Origin: Phallusia mammillata
Taxonomy: Eukaryota > Chordata > Ascidiacea > Phlebobranchia > Ascidiidae
Direction: 5' to 3'
Assembly (NCBI GenBank): GCA_003260075.1
Contig: QLIY01000039.1
Span: 186,001-250,000 of the forward strand
DNA length: 64,000 nucleotides
Shown one piece after another: positions 61,789 through 64,000 of this stretch (position 1 is its first letter; each line of letters starts with the position of its first letter). Under the pieces are notes generated by a model. It saw nothing but the letters and a program-made list of their open reading frames with translations. It searched no databases and was not told the origin of the DNA. A program made the translations under genes and the position numbers.

Positions 61789-64000
61789 TCCTGTCTTAAT
61801 CATAATTACACTAAACACCCTAAGGGTAAAATTCCTCCCTTGGTAAGGCCAATGATTTATGGTTTATAATTACCTTGATTTTCCTGCTCTGCGAGTGTAA
61901 TGGAGTCACCGGAAGGTAATGACCTGTTTATGTTAGGTGCAAGTTTCGATTTAGTTGATGAAAGGTAAGACATTGTTCTTCTCTTTAAAGATTGTTTCCT
62001 ATGCTTTATTTTAATCTTCATTCTTGTTGATTTGACCTTCTGAGTCCCCCCCCCCAAAACGAAACATGGTAATCATATCTGTTATTTGCAGCAGATGAAT
62101 TTAGTGTCGGTGGCTTTTATATGTTTAGGTATTTTAGGAAAGATGATCTATAAGTGGCAACGTCTAAAAATTTACCCAAATAAAATACAGCACAGCCCCC
62201 CCCCCACTTTTATCTGCATGAGACAAAAGAATTACTAAAACGCTGTTGTAATTTAACAAAATATGCATCAACAAACTCTATGTTAGAACTGTTTTACGAT
62301 ACCAAGATCCTCTTTTGGGATTTTCAAACACAACGCAGCCCATCGATGGTGTTAACAAACATAGAGGAAACAATCAGAATGTGTTCATGTGTATAATTTA
62401 GTTTTGTCACTAAAACGGAAAGCCTTTTTAAGTGTGGAGCCATGTGTTCAAAGTGTAGTTATATGTGGATCAACTTTTATACTATGCATTACATTTTGTA
62501 TTGTATCAATCCAAACTCATAAAAAGCTGAAAGGCCACTCTTAGAAACATATGCCATCACAAATGCTGTTGCACAGCAAAATATTCTCCATCAGACTGCA
62601 GTACGAGTGCTAAAAACGTGATGCTAAAACAATGCAAAGATCAAAATTGTTCAAACGGATTAAATTGTCTAAGCGAGATCTGAAAGTGTTCAACCACTAT
62701 GCCATGAACACTATACTTAAGGTGCTAAATATATTGTTTTGACTAAGCACTTAGGTTACATACTATCCAGAATGATTTATTGTACCCCTTGTGGTGTGCA
62801 TACAACAGTTTGGAAATCGCCGATATAAAGTAAGCTAAGTTTAAAACTAACGCTTACCAGACAGTCGGGAGTTGGGTTCGGATTTGCTAATAGATAAAGT
62901 GTCATTTTTGCCATCATTCAGGAATTTAAGTTGGTCAGTTAACAAGGCATCCTGCAAAATGACAACACATTACATTACTGGCAAGAAAAACAGTATTCAT
63001 GCAAATATAAGGTCTTGCAAAATGTTATTTTTACAATAAATATATTTTTACGAAGAATAATTTTCTTTTATTACTATATACACAAGCACATTCTCTATAT
63101 TTGGGCATGAATATCTGGGTTGTAAGTTAGCTTTAAATAAAACTTTGAAACACAAAGTTGAATTTACTACAAAAAAGTAACTGACCTTTTTGTTTAGTAT
63201 TTCACCCGGTTTGAGAAACCGACCAGCATTATAGTCGAAATTCTTCATGTCAATTGAGTCTCCAACAAAATTTACGAGTTTAAGTTTGGATCGTAATCGA
63301 ACGCTGCTCGGACTAAAAAAATGTAAAAATATTTGATTTGAAACTGGTGCTGTTGCCATACTACTACTTTTATTGTGATTTTTTACAGTAATTTGTGTAA
63401 AAATTAAAAAAATATTTCATTCTAGGGCAAAGTATGGTCCACAGCCTGGATTTGGCCCTTGGGTTAGTGTACGTTGCCCACAAAGGTTTTTGTCTCAATA
63501 CATTACAGCTTGCAAAAACAAAATTTATTTTGGAATTCATTTTACCTAGTCTCACAGGATAAAAGGTATGATCCAAAAGTGGTTTGTTACATCACAGAAA
63601 ACAGTAATGGTGTGCAAACATTTGTGACAGAACAAAGAAACAATGCTTGGAAGAAAGGACACTTATACATTCTGTTTAATTTCACAATTTAATTTGACTT
63701 CAAATAAGACTGTGGAAAGACCATAGTAGCAGTCCTGTTAAAATCGCATTGTAAATTCCAGTTTGGGAAAGGCTGCGTCAGGGCTAAAGCCATATGGCCC
63801 TGGTGTGTCAATATGCAAAATATCCAGCCCGCTGTGAAAAGTTTGGTGACCCCTGTTCTAGATGCCAAGTCAGCTTATAAAAAACTAGAAATATTCGCTC
63901 CGGATTACAGGATAAGACACTAAATTGTCTTTTAAAATTCTACCTGTGATAGTAGACGTCAAACTGTCCAGCCGACTTTCCTTGTTGTCGCACAATTTGC
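57430..64000 (-). CDS. MBD1-like protein with MBD and CXXC domains (5' partial)
   Basis: A chromatin protein likely to bind CpG DNA. Exons in transcript order: 63944-64000 (continues off the right edge), 63186-63312, 62858-62951, 61874-62045 (5' end cut by a C-run), a 77-bp exon whose complete copy lies out of place at 60037-60113 (partial copy in place at 61687-61742), 61169-61339, 60412-60602, 58235-59069 and a last exon 57430 to about 57857, interrupted by a G-run. The first two exons encode an MBD (SAGQFDVYY, then LRSKLKLVNFVGDSIDMKNF). Exons 60412 and 58235 join to a CXXC finger: CKVCAACMAPNCGKC, SNCRDMPQFGGSGRKKQ and CQARKC, eight Cys with four residues between the two triplets, like DNMT1 or FBXL19, and QFGG for the usual KFGG. 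The long next exon is Ser/Pro-rich with basic ends. MBD plus CXXC matches vertebrate MBD1, but orthology is not proven. Confidence 0.85.
57806..58030. repeat. Duplicated block at the last MBD-CXXC exon
   Basis: About 100 bp (57820-57918 and 57930-58030) repeats around G-runs near 57806 and 57919. It includes the acceptor (ATTTTAG) and first few codons of the last exon. A piece of the exon is missing between this and 57805, so the exon's true sequence at the join cannot be read here. Confidence 0.8.
59741..60271. other. Misplaced contig fragment carrying an MBD-CXXC exon
   Basis: After a single N at 59741, the sequence CAACGATAAAACAACCACTT repeats 61398-61742 nearly exactly and then continues through a complete 77-bp exon (60037-60113, with donor GTAAGT and acceptor CACAG) and intron to a C-run at 60271. 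The end overlaps 62056-62197. Placing it between 61742 and 62056 restores exon order. Confidence 0.88.
61743..61785. other. 43-C run truncating an MBD-CXXC exon
   Basis: The run replaces the upstream part (in transcript sense) of the 77-bp exon that is complete at 60037-60113. The sequence to its right (TAATCCTGTCTTAATC) is unrelated to the true continuation. Confidence 0.9.

Overview
This is animal nuclear DNA: AT-rich (roughly one third G+C by eye), with split genes that have GT/AG introns of about 100-800 bp and many short hAT-type, piggyBac-like and tRNA-derived repeats. I found nine protein genes, all conserved animal families except one. The compact introns, high allelic divergence and well-placed AG acceptors just upstream of several start codons would fit a tunicate such as an ascidian, but that assignment is inference; only 'metazoan' is secure.

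Layout from left to right: FBXO24-like F-box/RCC1 protein (minus, C-terminus off the left edge, 1-7640); FAM72 (minus, 9774-10373); COPB2, the beta-prime subunit of the COPI coat (minus, 23 coding exons, complete, 13731-28161); SF3B2, a U2 snRNP splicing factor (plus, one exon, 30430-32433); an unrecognised multipass membrane protein (plus, two exons, 34008-35105); SRP14 (plus, 36820-37170); TEX261, a COPII cargo-adaptor family member (plus, six exons, 37850-41018); NELFA, a subunit of the negative elongation factor for RNA polymerase II (minus, 12 exons, 42257-53331); and an MBD-plus-CXXC methyl-DNA/CpG-binding protein (minus, N-terminus off the right edge, 57430-64000). Three genes serve the early secretory pathway (COPB2, SRP14, TEX261) and three serve nuclear gene expression (SF3B2, NELFA, MBD-CXXC). 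Nothing suggests they are co-regulated.

The strangest feature runs through the whole window. Nearly fifty runs of about 8-13 C or G, plus six longer ones of 19-93, sit between two near-identical copies of the flanking DNA: the sequence proceeds, hits the run, jumps back about 70-700 bp and repeats with a few per cent difference. Four single N positions behave the same way. Exons are cut by the runs without splice sites, one exon is out of order, and in at least two cases one copy has a transposon the other lacks. I read these as two diverged haplotypes laid end to end by the assembly, with gap placeholders written as C (G where the contig was flipped), rather than biology. All runs read C up to 32.5 kb, G from 38.0 to 59.7 kb and C again from 60.3 kb, so two contig orientation changes are implied.

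Once this is discounted, the points of most biological interest are the MBD-CXXC protein, several hAT-type MITEs with perfect 8-bp target duplications (one pair nested), a TIR/TTAA piggyBac-like MITE, insertion polymorphism next to SF3B2 and inside NELFA, and the unrecognised membrane protein with an overlapping upstream ORF.
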